NCBI GenBank assembly: GCA_910588655.1
Contig: CAJUPJ010000041.1
Coordinates: 1 to 27,899, forward strand
Reading direction: 5' to 3'
Length of the DNA stretch: 27,899 nucleotides
DNA from: an uncultured Lachnospiraceae bacterium
Lineage (GTDB): Bacteria > Bacillota > Clostridia > Lachnospirales > Lachnospiraceae
The notes below the pieces were generated by a model. It did no database searches and had not been told where the DNA came from. It saw nothing but the letters and a program-made list of their open reading frames with translations. The translations under genes were made by a program, and so were the position numbers. Below, one piece after another: positions 1-8,283 of this stretch (position 1 is the stretch's first letter; each line of letters starts with the position of its first letter).

Positions 1-182
1 CTTCTTATACCCTGGCTTAAATTACATTTGTAATTAAAAAATGGGGAAACTCAAAGTTTATAAATATTTAATATTATGTAGTTATGGAATTACTGTTCCC
101 ATTTTGTTTTTTTTGATATATAATACATAATAATACAAAATTTGACAATTATGGAATATTCTGGAAACGAAAGGGGAAGCGT

Positions 183-1556
183 ATGAAGAGATTTGTTTGT
201 ACGGTATGTGGCTATGTATACGAAGGTGACAGCGCACCAGACATATGTCCTGTGTGTAAACAGCCAGGGGAAAAGTTCAGGGAAGAAACTGCTGTTAAAA
301 ATGATGGCGGCGGAACGGCTGTTCCTTCCAGCAGGTTAGATTATGATAAAAATTTTTACCGTAATGACAGCTCATGCCGTTATATGGAAGAAATACACCA
401 GATGGCAGTAACAGGGAAGTCTTTAAGCAGTGCTATGGGGACAAAGATGCCTTTGCCTTCATGGGATGATATATTGCTTCTGGGGGCACAGTTAAATCCA
501 GCACCACTTGATGAAGGGGAACATGTTAATACAATGACAGTTATTGGCAGAAATGCTAAGAAACCTATGGTGCTCAAAAGCCCTGTATATATTTCACACA
601 TGTCATTCGGGGCATTGTCAAAAGAAATAAAAGTTGCACTTGCAAAGGGTTCTGCAATGGCAGGGACAGCTATGTGCAGCGGTGAAGGCGGTATACTGCC
701 AGAGGAAAGGGAGGCCGCTTATAAGTACATATTTGAGTATATACCTAATAAATACAGTGTAACAGATGAAAACCTGCGTGCAGCAGACGCCATTGAGATT
801 AAGATTGGGCAGGGTACAAAGCCAGGAATGGGCGGGCATCTGCCAGGTGAAAAGGTAACAGAGGAAATTGCAAAGCTGCGCGGAAGAAAACCAGGTGAGG
901 ATATACAAAGCCCAAGCAGGTTTAAGGAGTTAAATTCCAAAGAGGATTTAAAAGAAATGGTGGATATGCTGCGCCAGCGTTCTGATGGCAGGCCGGTAGG
1001 CATTAAGATTGCAGCAGGGCATATTGAAAGGGATTTGGAATACTGTGTGTATGCAGAACCTGACTTTATAACAGTTGACGGCAGGGGAGGTGCAACTGGT
1101 TCAAGCCCGTTTTTCCTGCGTGAAGCAACAACTGTCCCAACTATTTATGCACTTTACCGTACAAGGAAATACCTGGATTCGGTACATTCAGATATTTCAC
1201 TTGTAATTACAGGCGGGCTGCGTGTGTCTGCTGATATTGCAAAAGCGCTTGCAATGGGTGCAGATGCTGTTGCTGTTGCGAGTGCAGCATTAATGGCAGC
1301 AGCATGCCAGCAGTACAGGATTTGCGGTTCAGGGAACTGTCCTGTGGGCATTGCAACACAAGAACCAGAATTAAGGAAAAGGTTAAATATAGAACAGGCA
1401 GCAAAGAGGACTGCCAATTACCTGGATGTTACTTTAGAAGAGTTAAAAACATTTGCCCGCATTACAGGGCATAATTCAGTACATGGGTTAAGTACAGATG
1501 ATTTAGTAACAATAAACAGGGAAATTTCAGAATTTACCAATATAAGACATGCATAA
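183..1556 (+). CDS. Rubredoxin domain fused to glutamate-synthase-type FMN oxidoreductase
   Basis: Seen: residues 1-30 form a short rubredoxin-type Fe site, with C6/C9 in CTVCGY and C22/C25 in CPVC, like the C-terminal domain of rubrerythrins. Residues of about 70-457 match the FMN-binding barrel of glutamate synthase (GltS/GltB central domain), including the GEGG and GGHLPG segments and the 3Fe-4S motif C375-x5-C381-x4-C386 followed by PVG. The glutaminase and GXGXG domains of full GltB are absent. Family knowledge: such stand-alone GltS-domain proteins are FMN/Fe-S oxidoreductases of mostly uncertain substrate, and the fused rubredoxin suggests one-electron input. The start is supported by AAGGGGAA about 5 nt upstream. 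The next gene begins 39 nt after the stop in the same direction, so co-transcription with the IbrA-like gene is likely. The true substrate is unknown. It is not the main glutamate synthase, which lies at 13182-19242. Confidence 0.9.
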   Translation: MKRFVCTVCGYVYEGDSAPDICPVCKQPGEKFREETAVKNDGGGTAVPSSRLDYDKNFYRNDSSCRYMEEIHQMAVTGKSLSSAMGTKMPLPSWDDILLLGAQLNPAPLDEGEHVNTMTVIGRNAKKPMVLKSPVYISHMSFGALSKEIKVALAKGSAMAGTAMCSGEGGILPEEREAAYKYIFEYIPNKYSVTDENLRAADAIEIKIGQGTKPGMGGHLPGEKVTEEIAKLRGRKPGEDIQSPSRFKELNSKEDLKEMVDMLRQRSDGRPVGIKIAAGHIERDLEYCVYAEPDFITVDGRGGATGSSPFFLREATTVPTIYALYRTRKYLDSVHSDISLVITGGLRVSADIAKALAMGADAVAVASAALMAAACQQYRICGSGNCPVGIATQEPELRKRLNIEQAAKRTANYLDVTLEELKTFARITGHNSVHGLSTDDLVTINREISEFTNIRHA

Positions 1557-1595
1557 CAGATAATACAGGCATATTTACAAGGCATGGGGGTTATT

Positions 1596-2912
1596 ATGGT
1601 TAAAAAATATACAGGGCAGAATGTTTATGATGCACTACAGAAGAGGCTTGATTTTATTTTTCAGGAATTTGACAATATTTTTGTGTCATTTTCTGGTGGA
1701 AAGGACAGTGGCGTCCTGTTAAACCTGGTGCTGGATTTCCAGGAAAAGAATTATCCAGACAAGCAAATTGGCGTGTTCCACCAGGATTTTGAGGCACAGT
1801 ATACAGTTACAACAGAATATGTGGAACGTACATTTAAAAGGCTTGCAGGCAGGGCGCAGTTATACTGGGTATGCCTTCCAATGGCAACAAGGACAGCGCT
1901 TAGCAGTTATGAGATGTACTGGTTTCCATGGGATGACACTAAAAAAGAGGCATGGGTGCGCCCTATGCCAGAACACCCATATGTAATTAATCTTGAGAAT
2001 AACCCAATAACAACTTACCGCTATAAGATGCACCAGGGAGACCTGGCAAAGCAGTTCAGCAGGTGGTACAGGATTTCACATGGCAACAGGAAAACTGTAT
2101 GCCTGCTTGGTATAAGGGCAGAGGAGTCAATGCAGCGTTACAGCGGCATATTAAATAAAAAATATGGATATAAAGGGGAGTACTGGATAAGCAAACAGTT
2201 TAAAGATGTGTGGACAGCATCACCAGTTTATGACTGGCTTCTTAGTGATGTATGGCATGCTAACTATATTTTTGGCTACGATTATAACAGGCTTTATGAC
2301 ATGTACCATATGGCAGGGCTTAAGCCTGACCAGATGCGGGTGGCTTCCCCTTTTAATGACTATGCAAAGGACAGCCTTAACCTGTACAGGGTTATTGACC
2401 CGGAAATATGGGCAAAGCTTGTAGGGCGTGTAAAGGGCGCTAATTTTGGCGCTATTTATGGCAAAACAAAAGCACTTGGATACAGAAGCCTCTCATTGCC
2501 AAAAGGGCATACATGGGAGTCATATACTAAATTCTTATTAGATACCCTTCCTGTCCGCTTAAGGAACAATTATGTAAGGAAATTCCGTACTTCAATAGAA
2601 TTCTGGCATAAAACCGGCGGAGGGCTGGAAGAGGAAACCATACGCGAACTTGTAGAACATGGTTATAAGATAAAGCGTAATGGTGTTTCTAATTATACAA
2701 TAATGAAAAATTCCCGTATTATATTTCTTGAAAGAATACCAGACCATACAGATGATATAAAATCCTCAAAAGACCTTCCAAGCTGGAAAAGGATGTGTTA
2801 CTGCATACTGCGCAATGACCATACATGCCGGTTTATGGGTTTTGGGGTTTCAAGAGAACAGAAAAAGCTAATAGATACACTGAAACAGAAGTATGTCAAA
2901 GTAGGTGTTTAG
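1596..2912 (+). CDS. IbrA-like PP-loop / PAPS-reductase-family protein (DUF3440)
   Basis: Seen: an N-terminal PP-loop ATP-pyrophosphatase motif SGGKDS at residues 33-38 (start at 1596), followed by a PAPS-reductase-like fold (FHQDFEAQY after strand 2, then LLGIRAEESMQRYSG). The C-terminal half, from about residue 210, carries the charged, aromatic-rich sequence typical of the DUF3440/IbrA family. Length is 438 aa. An in-frame ATG lies 12 nt upstream at 1584, but GGGGG at 1586-1590 is well placed for the ATG at 1596. Family knowledge: Escherichia coli IbrA acts with the ParB-like IbrB in controlling eib genes, and the biochemical reaction is not established. PP-loop relatives such as CysH and DndC adenylylate or transfer sulfur. 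Here a ParB-like gene follows, separated by a structured insert (2921-3124). A role in sulfur or nucleotide chemistry is inference. Confidence 0.88.
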   Translation: MVKKYTGQNVYDALQKRLDFIFQEFDNIFVSFSGGKDSGVLLNLVLDFQEKNYPDKQIGVFHQDFEAQYTVTTEYVERTFKRLAGRAQLYWVCLPMATRTALSSYEMYWFPWDDTKKEAWVRPMPEHPYVINLENNPITTYRYKMHQGDLAKQFSRWYRISHGNRKTVCLLGIRAEESMQRYSGILNKKYGYKGEYWISKQFKDVWTASPVYDWLLSDVWHANYIFGYDYNRLYDMYHMAGLKPDQMRVASPFNDYAKDSLNLYRVIDPEIWAKLVGRVKGANFGAIYGKTKALGYRSLSLPKGHTWESYTKFLLDTLPVRLRNNYVRKFRTSIEFWHKTGGGLEEETIRELVEHGYKIKRNGVSNYTIMKNSRIIFLERIPDHTDDIKSSKDLPSWKRMCYCILRNDHTCRFMGFGVSREQKKLIDTLKQKYVKVGV

Positions 2913-2920
2913 AAGCAGAA

Positions 2921-3124
2921 CCATGACAGTCAAATGGATATTCGCAATTCGCAATGCCTGCTTGCAGGCATTGGCTACTTGCTCATAACCTCATAGCCGC
3001 TACCACAGCTTTTCAGTGGGAGCTTGTACTCCCACTGAAACAAGCCAGTCCCTGCCCGCTGCTTATGTTTCCACAACATAGAAGCGTGCATTTTAAAGGA
3101 CTTACTTGATGAGGTTAAATATAT
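2921..3124. repeat. Hairpin-rich insertion-like element between ibrA-like and ibrB-like genes
   Basis: This non-coding block holds a tandem ATTCGCA repeat (2940-2953) and three strong hairpins: 2952-2973 (9 bp stem, CTTG loop), 3011-3040 (12 bp perfect stem, 6-nt loop) and 3061-3085 (TATGTT/AACATA core, partly extended). It is bounded by a 7 bp direct repeat AGCAGAA at 2914-2920 and 3125-3131. Deleting one repeat copy plus the block leaves a compact junction in which the upstream stop is followed after about 20 nt by the GAGGAA ribosome site and ATG of the next gene. That is what an insertion with target duplication would produce. No clear terminal inverted repeats or reading frame are visible. 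It could instead be a structured RNA with regulatory or RNA-processing function. Confidence 0.55.
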
Positions 3125-3143
3125 AGCAGAAATGAGGAATAAT

Positions 3144-3668
3144 ATGTCTTATAAAAGCCCGGTTTACAATGTAATTTCCGTACCTGTTGAAAAAATTGTG
3201 CCAAATACATACAACCCGAATTCTGTAGCGCCCCCTGAACTGGAATTATTATATGACAGCATTAAAGAGGATGGCTATACAATGCCTATTGTGTGCTATT
3301 TTGACAATGAAAAGGATAAGTATATAATAGTAGATGGTTTCCATAGATACCGGATTATGCTTGATTATACAGATATTTATGAACGTGAGAAAGGTATGCT
3401 GCCTGTATCTGTTATTGACAAGCCTATTGATTACCGTATGGCAAGCACAATCAGGCATAACAGGGCACGCGGCACGCATAATGTAGACCTTATGAGCAAT
3501 ATTATTAAAGAGCTTTGTGAACTTGGCAGGTCTGATGCCTGGATTTCAAAACATCTTGGAATGGAAAGGGATGAGATACTGCGCCTGAAACAGATAACAG
3601 GGCTTACAGAGCTTTTTAAGGATGTGAGTTTTGGGAAGGCATGGCAGCCTGCCAAAGAGGAACAGTGA
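3144..3668 (+). CDS. IbrB-like ParB/sulfiredoxin-domain protein
   Basis: Seen: about 174 aa. Residues of about 8-100 form a ParB/Srx-type N-terminal domain (VPVEKIVPNTYNPN, ELLYDSIKEDGY, then DGFHRYR at 64-70, matching the ParB GERRxR box position). A helical C-terminal part has an HTH-like segment (ISKHLGMERDEILRLKQITGL). An in-frame ATG exists at 3132, but it contains the GAGGAA ribosome site for the ATG at 3144, so the later start is preferred. Family knowledge: IbrB is the ParB-like partner of IbrA, and ParB-fold proteins of this type bind or hydrolyse nucleotides. The lack of any ParA, parS cluster or plasmid gene argues against partitioning. The deaminase gene starts 12 nt downstream, so the two are very likely co-transcribed. 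Confidence 0.85.
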   Translation: MSYKSPVYNVISVPVEKIVPNTYNPNSVAPPELELLYDSIKEDGYTMPIVCYFDNEKDKYIIVDGFHRYRIMLDYTDIYEREKGMLPVSVIDKPIDYRMASTIRHNRARGTHNVDLMSNIIKELCELGRSDAWISKHLGMERDEILRLKQITGLTELFKDVSFGKAWQPAKEEQ

Positions 3669-3680
3669 AAGGGGAATTAA

Positions 3681-4970
3681 ATGAGAATACGGATTTACAA
3701 TGCAAGAATTATTACAATGGCAAATGGGACGGATATTTTAGAGGGTGAAATCCATATTGATGGTGAGAGGGTTTCATTTGCAGGGACAAAGGAAGAAGCA
3801 GGTAAAATTAAAAATAATACTGCATGGGACAGGGAAATTGATGCCTGTGGCAATATAGTAATGCCAGGGTTTAAAGATGCACATACGCACTCCGCAATGA
3901 CATTCCTGCGTTCTTATGCGGATGACCTTCCATTGCAGGAATGGCTTTATAACAGGGTATTCCCGATGGAAGCAAAGCTTACAGAAGAAGATGTGCTGTG
4001 GTGTTCAAGGCTTGCAATACTTGAATACCTTACAAGCGGTATTACAGCAAACTTTGATATGTATATGAAAAATGAAGCTAATGCAAGGGCATCTGCAGAG
4101 GCTGGCTTCAGGACGGTTTTATGCGGGAGCATTAATGACTTTGGTGGTACAATTGAAGAAATAGAAGAAGAGTATAACCATTTTAATAATTATAACCCAT
4201 TAATATCTTACCAGCTTGGCTTCCATGCAGAATATACTACTAAAAGGGAAACACTGGAAGGAATGGCACAGCTTGCACAGAAGTATAAAGCACCAGTGTA
4301 TACACATAATTCTGAAACCAAGGCAGAAGTGGAGGGCTGTATTGAAAGGTATGGCAAGACGCCGGCAGCATTTCTTGACAGCCTGGGAATGTTTGAATAT
4401 GGCGGCGGCGGTTTCCACTGTGTTTATATGACAGATGAAGATTTAGCTATATGTAAGGAGAAAAATATCTGGGCTGTAACTAATCCTGCTTCAAATGTCA
4501 AGCTTGCAAGCGGGATTGCGCCTGTACAGAAGATGCATGGCATGGGGATAGGGCTTGCAATTGGTACAGACGGGCCTGCAAGCAATAACTGCCTTGACAT
4601 GTTCCGGGAAATGTTCCTTGTAACAGCATTACAGAAGGTTTCAATACCTGATGCATCTGCAATGGACGCAGATGATGTGCTTTGTATGGCAGCATCTGGC
4701 GGGGCGCTTGCAATGGGGCTTGAAGAGTGTAATACTCTTGAAGAAGGCAAATATGCAGATTTAATAATGCTTGACATACACCAGCCAAATATGCAGCCAC
4801 TTAATAATATAAGCAAAAACATTGTTTACAGCGGCAGCAAGCAGAATGTGAAAATGACAATGGTAGCTGGTAAAATCCTTTACGAAGATGGCAGGTTTAA
4901 TATAGGTACTGATGCAGAAGAAATATATGCAAAAGTTAATGAGAGCATTGCAAGGATGAAAACATCATAG
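3681..4970 (+). CDS. Amidohydrolase, probable 5'-methylthioadenosine/S-adenosylhomocysteine deaminase
   Basis: Seen: a 429 aa metal-dependent hydrolase of the TIM-barrel amidohydrolase superfamily. Zn ligands are visible as HTH (H68, H70), H209 in YTHNSET, H246 in FHCVY and D297 in GTDGPAS. The sequence after HTH (SAMTFLRSYADDLPLQEWL) and NNCLDMF are typical of the MtaD/SAH deaminase group (ATZ/TRZ family), and the C-terminal strand domain with KYADLIMLD is present. The family deaminates MTA, SAH or adenosine to the inosine forms. Specificity cannot be settled from sequence, and related enzymes act on other heterocycles. An AAGGGGA site lies 5 nt before ATG, and 12 nt separate it from the ParB-like gene. 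Its place after the PP-loop and ParB genes hints at S-adenosyl or sulfur-nucleoside handling. Confidence 0.88.
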   Translation: MRIRIYNARIITMANGTDILEGEIHIDGERVSFAGTKEEAGKIKNNTAWDREIDACGNIVMPGFKDAHTHSAMTFLRSYADDLPLQEWLYNRVFPMEAKLTEEDVLWCSRLAILEYLTSGITANFDMYMKNEANARASAEAGFRTVLCGSINDFGGTIEEIEEEYNHFNNYNPLISYQLGFHAEYTTKRETLEGMAQLAQKYKAPVYTHNSETKAEVEGCIERYGKTPAAFLDSLGMFEYGGGGFHCVYMTDEDLAICKEKNIWAVTNPASNVKLASGIAPVQKMHGMGIGLAIGTDGPASNNCLDMFREMFLVTALQKVSIPDASAMDADDVLCMAASGGALAMGLEECNTLEEGKYADLIMLDIHQPNMQPLNNISKNIVYSGSKQNVKMTMVAGKILYEDGRFNIGTDAEEIYAKVNESIARMKTS

Positions 4971-4994
4971 TATAAAGTTTATACACAGACAGTT

Positions 4995-5010
4995 TGTGCC
5001 TGCTGGCACA
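4995..5010 (+). other. Small hairpin in the leader of the Gfo/Idh/MocA gene
   Basis: TGTGCC and GGCACA (6 bp, TGCT loop) lie 20 nt before the start codon. Its CCTGC (4999-5003) can also pair with GCAGG at 5017-5021, next to the ribosome site. This might be a weak translational switch or simply an inter-operon hairpin. There is no U-run, so it is not a standard terminator. Confidence 0.35.
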
Positions 5011-5030
5011 GGAAGGGCAGGGGTATATTT

Positions 5031-6011
5031 ATGGAAAAAGTAAAAACTGGTATTTTTGGTGTTGGAAGCATGTCGGGCAAAATAATGGAAACAATGCACA
5101 GGGTGGAAAATATTGAGCCTGTTGCCATTGCTTCACGCAGCATGGAGCGCGCCAGGAAATTTGCAGAAAAATATAAGCTTACAAAGGCTTATGGCAGCTA
5201 TATGGATTTATTAAATGACCCTGGGATTGACATGGTTTATATTGCAACGCCTAATTCAGAACATGCCGCACATATGAAAATGTGCCTTAGAATGGGCAAA
5301 GCCGTTTTCTGTGAAAAGCCGTTTACAATGGATTTGCAGGAGGCAGAGGAAGTCCTTGGGCTGGCAGAAAGTAAAAACCTTTTTGCAGGTGAAGCAATAT
5401 GGACAAGGTACATGCCGCTGTACAAAGAAATACAGGCTTTAAAGAACCAGGAAATGCTTGGCAGGATAACTGCTGTTACAGCAAACCTTGCCTACCCTGT
5501 ATGGGAAAGGGAACGCATACACAGTACAGAGCTTGGCGGAGGCGCACATATGGATGTAGGCATATATCCCCTGACATTTATAGACGCTGTAGCAGGAATG
5601 GATTATTCTGCCTGCCATGTAACAGCACATAATGTACAGGGCGTTGACCAGACCAGCAGCATTGTGCTTTATTATAAAGAGAAGGGTATTATTGCAACAA
5701 TTTTAAATTCCGTAGCGTCGCCTTCAGACCGCCAAGGCATAATTTATGGCACAGAGGGCTATGCAATAGTAGAAAATATAAATAACTTTGAAAGCATCAG
5801 GATTTATAATAAAGAGCATGAATGTATCAAGGAAATAATGCCGCCAGAACAAACCAGCGGTTATGAATATGAACTTGAAGCTGCTGCCAGGGCGGTTATT
5901 GCAGGAAAGACAGAATGTGATGAAGTGCCGCATAAAAAAATTTGGGAAATGATGAAAGTAATGGAAGAAATATATTCAAGATTAAAGAATTATATGGAAG
6001 GGGATATGTAA
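5031..6011 (+). CDS. Gfo/Idh/MocA-family NAD(P)-dependent oxidoreductase
   Basis: Seen: 326 aa. It has an N-terminal Rossmann fold with GIFGVGSMSG near residues 8-17, the IATPNSEHAAH segment, and the family hallmark CEKPFTMD with K96. The C-terminal alpha/beta domain contains GGGAHMDVGIYPLTF, whose histidine and Asp match the usual catalytic region. Family members oxidise or reduce sugars, sugar derivatives or dihydrodiols. The closest look is to the dihydrodiol-dehydrogenase-like branch. The stop codon overlaps the start of the GH31 gene (TAATG), so the pair is translationally coupled and probably acts on the same carbohydrate, for example processing an unusual sugar released by, or presented to, the glycosidase. 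AGGGG lies 8 nt before ATG. Confidence 0.9.
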   Translation: MEKVKTGIFGVGSMSGKIMETMHRVENIEPVAIASRSMERARKFAEKYKLTKAYGSYMDLLNDPGIDMVYIATPNSEHAAHMKMCLRMGKAVFCEKPFTMDLQEAEEVLGLAESKNLFAGEAIWTRYMPLYKEIQALKNQEMLGRITAVTANLAYPVWERERIHSTELGGGAHMDVGIYPLTFIDAVAGMDYSACHVTAHNVQGVDQTSSIVLYYKEKGIIATILNSVASPSDRQGIIYGTEGYAIVENINNFESIRIYNKEHECIKEIMPPEQTSGYEYELEAAARAVIAGKTECDEVPHKKIWEMMKVMEEIYSRLKNYMEGDM

Positions 6012-8008
6012 TGGGTTTTTTTGAAGAGAGGGACGGAAGCCTTGTTTTCCGCGAAAATGGAGAAACTGTCCTGGTAACTCCGTGGGGTGCAGACAGCCTG
6101 CGCGTCCGTTCTGCTATTTTAGGGGATATTTCCAGTTACAGCGCTGCACTTTTAGAAGTACCTCCAGTTAAAGCGGAAATTAATATACAGGAAACATCAG
6201 CTTCAATACGCAATGGAAATATTACGGCAGAATTAACAGTACAGCCCTGGGGCAATGCATTGCAGACAAGGTTTATTAACCAGAGGGGTGAGTGCCTGCT
6301 GTCTGAAATCCCAAATGGCGGGGCATTAACCCTTAAGGCACGCCATTTTACACCTTTAAATGGTGAAAGTTTTAAAATTAAAGCTTCTTTTATATCAGAA
6401 CGTAAAGAGAAAATATATGGAATGGGTCAGTACCAGCAGGAAATCATGGATTTAAAAGGGTGTAACCTGGAACTTGCACACCGCAATTCACAGGCAAGCA
6501 TACCATTTTATATTTCAAGCCTTGGGTATGGGTTTTTATGGAACAATGCTTCTATTGGAGAGGTGCATTTCGGGCTTAATACTACAGAATGGATTGCAAA
6601 TTCTTCAAAACAGCTTGATTACTGGATTACTGCTGGTGACACTCCTGCGCAGATTGAAGAAGCATATGCAGGTGTTACAGGCAAAGCGCCAATGATGCCA
6701 GAATACGGGCTTGGTTTCTGGCAGTGCAAGCTAAGGTACTATAACCAGGAACAGGTTTTAAATATTGCCAGGGAATATAAAAAGAGGAATATCCCGTTAG
6801 ATGTAATTGTAATAGATTATTACCACTGGTTAAGGTGTGGTGACTGGAAATTTGACCAGGAGTATTTTAGTGACCCTGGGGCAATGGTAAAAGAATTGCA
6901 TGACATGGGAATAGAAACAATGGTTTCCATATGGCCGCAGGTTGACTGGCGCAGTGAAAACTTTGAGGAAATGAGGCAGAAGGGGTTACTTGTCAAAGCA
7001 AATTCAGGGATTGATGTCCAGATGTTATTTCATGGCAACAATGTATTTATGGATGCAACTAATCCGGAAACAAGGGAATATGTATGGAATAAATGTAAAG
7101 AAAATTATGCTGCCTATGGGATAAAGACATTCTGGCTTGACGAGGCAGAGCCTGAGTTTACAGGATATGACTTTGATAATTACCGCTATTATGAAGGGCC
7201 TGTTTCACAGATTGGAAATATTTACCCAAGGGAATATTCAAGGTTTTTCTATGAAGGACAGAAAGCGTCAGGACAGGAGGAAATTGTAAACCTTGTACGC
7301 TGTGCATGGGCTGGAAGCCAGCGCTATGGTGCACTTGTATGGTCTGGTGACATTATGTCATCATATGAGGATTTCCGTAAACAGATATGTGCAGGAATAC
7401 ACATGGGCATAAGCGGAATTCCGTGGTGGACAACAGATATTGGCGGTTTTCATGGTGGTGTAACAGATGATGCAGATTTCCAGGAGTTATTAATAAGATG
7501 GTTTGAATTTGGCACATTCTGCCCTGTTATGAGAATACATGGCTGCCGTCTTCCAGGAGAAGATATAATTAACAAATCAGGTGAAAAGCGTGAGTGGACA
7601 GGTGCAGATAATGAAGTTTGGAGCTATGGTGAAGATAATTATGAAATTATGGTAAAATACATTAATATAAGGGAGCTTATGCGTAATTATACCAGAAGCC
7701 TTATGGAAGAAGCACATTTAAAAGGCACACCTGTAATCCGCGCATTATTTTATGAATTTCCAGAAGATGCTGTATGCTGGGATATTACAGATTCTTATAT
7801 GTTTGGTGCAGACCTGCTGGTTGCACCTGTATGCCACAAACACCAGATGGAGAGAAAAGTATACCTGCCAGAAGGTACTGTATGGGTTAATGCATCAGAT
7901 GGCAAAGAATACAAAGGCGGTAAATGGCATGATATTCCTGCACCAATAGGGACAATACCAGTATTCCTGCGTAATGGCAGGCAGGATTATCTTATTGGCA
8001 GAATATAG
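6011..8008 (+). CDS. Glycoside hydrolase family 31 (alpha-glucosidase or alpha-xylosidase type)
   Basis: Seen: 665 aa from the ATG at 6011, which overlaps the previous stop by one base. A longer in-frame start at 5942 would lie inside the upstream gene and is rejected. An N-terminal beta-sandwich (about 1-230) precedes the TIM barrel. The nucleophile region reads FWLDEAEPE with D377, and the acid/base region reads VWSGD with D447. GLGFWQCKLRY and the IPWWTTDIGGF segment are also family marks, and a C-terminal beta domain ends the protein. No signal peptide is seen, so the enzyme is likely cytoplasmic and acts on imported oligosaccharides. The WLDxxEPE form of the nucleophile motif is frequent among alpha-xylosidase-like GH31 members, but substrate is not certain. 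Coupling with the oxidoreductase suggests a dedicated small catabolic unit. Confidence 0.92.
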   Translation: MGFFEERDGSLVFRENGETVLVTPWGADSLRVRSAILGDISSYSAALLEVPPVKAEINIQETSASIRNGNITAELTVQPWGNALQTRFINQRGECLLSEIPNGGALTLKARHFTPLNGESFKIKASFISERKEKIYGMGQYQQEIMDLKGCNLELAHRNSQASIPFYISSLGYGFLWNNASIGEVHFGLNTTEWIANSSKQLDYWITAGDTPAQIEEAYAGVTGKAPMMPEYGLGFWQCKLRYYNQEQVLNIAREYKKRNIPLDVIVIDYYHWLRCGDWKFDQEYFSDPGAMVKELHDMGIETMVSIWPQVDWRSENFEEMRQKGLLVKANSGIDVQMLFHGNNVFMDATNPETREYVWNKCKENYAAYGIKTFWLDEAEPEFTGYDFDNYRYYEGPVSQIGNIYPREYSRFFYEGQKASGQEEIVNLVRCAWAGSQRYGALVWSGDIMSSYEDFRKQICAGIHMGISGIPWWTTDIGGFHGGVTDDADFQELLIRWFEFGTFCPVMRIHGCRLPGEDIINKSGEKREWTGADNEVWSYGEDNYEIMVKYINIRELMRNYTRSLMEEAHLKGTPVIRALFYEFPEDAVCWDITDSYMFGADLLVAPVCHKHQMERKVYLPEGTVWVNASDGKEYKGGKWHDIPAPIGTIPVFLRNGRQDYLIGRI

Positions 8009-8198
8009 GGAAAGGGGCAAAATGTAAAATGGCTGAAAAGTGTATTACAATAATTGAACAGATATAATTTATATGGTGGGTTTTATATGAAGGCAGAAAT
8101 AAAAAATGCCAGAATAATTATAAGAATGTCTGCAAAAAATACCCGGAGAAAGTTACAATATTAAGAAATCCTGGAGATGTAAAAAGATATATAAAAAG

Positions 8199-8239
8199 CC
8201 TGGACAATTAATATTATTTGCCAGTATTAATTGTCCAGG
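8199..8239. terminator. Bidirectional intrinsic terminator
   Basis: A perfect 15 bp stem, with arms at 8199-8213 and 8225-8239, has an 11-nt loop. Read on the minus strand it is followed by CTTTTTATATA, so it is a good terminator for the MATE gene ending at 8284. On the plus strand it is followed by a short TTTAATA and may also stop the GH31 transcript. Confidence 0.8.
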
Positions 8240-8283
8240 TTTAATAAGCCCGTAAGAAACCAGCAAGCCTGTCTGGTTAGCAG

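Noticed and set aside
2940..2953. CRISPR-like repeat
   Set aside because: There are only two adjacent 7 bp units with no spacers and no cas genes.
3144..3668. ParB as a plasmid or chromosome partition gene
   Set aside because: There is no ParA, no parS-like cluster and no replication gene nearby. The adjacent DUF3440 gene points to IbrAB.
1596..3668. DNA phosphorothioation (Dnd) system
   Set aside because: Only a PP-loop protein and a ParB-like protein are present. DndA/IscS, DndB, DndD and DndE are all missing, and the PP-loop protein resembles IbrA more than DndC.
4995..5023. Possible third copy of the leader pseudoknot before the Gfo/Idh/MocA gene
   Set aside because: It has a 6 bp hairpin with a 4-nt loop and lacks the conserved UGCGCGCUGCC loop and the GCAGCGCAGAAA tail.
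5942..6010. Upstream extension of the GH31 gene
   Set aside because: It lies entirely inside the Gfo/Idh/MocA gene, and the 6011 start gives a normal N-terminus with TAATG coupling.
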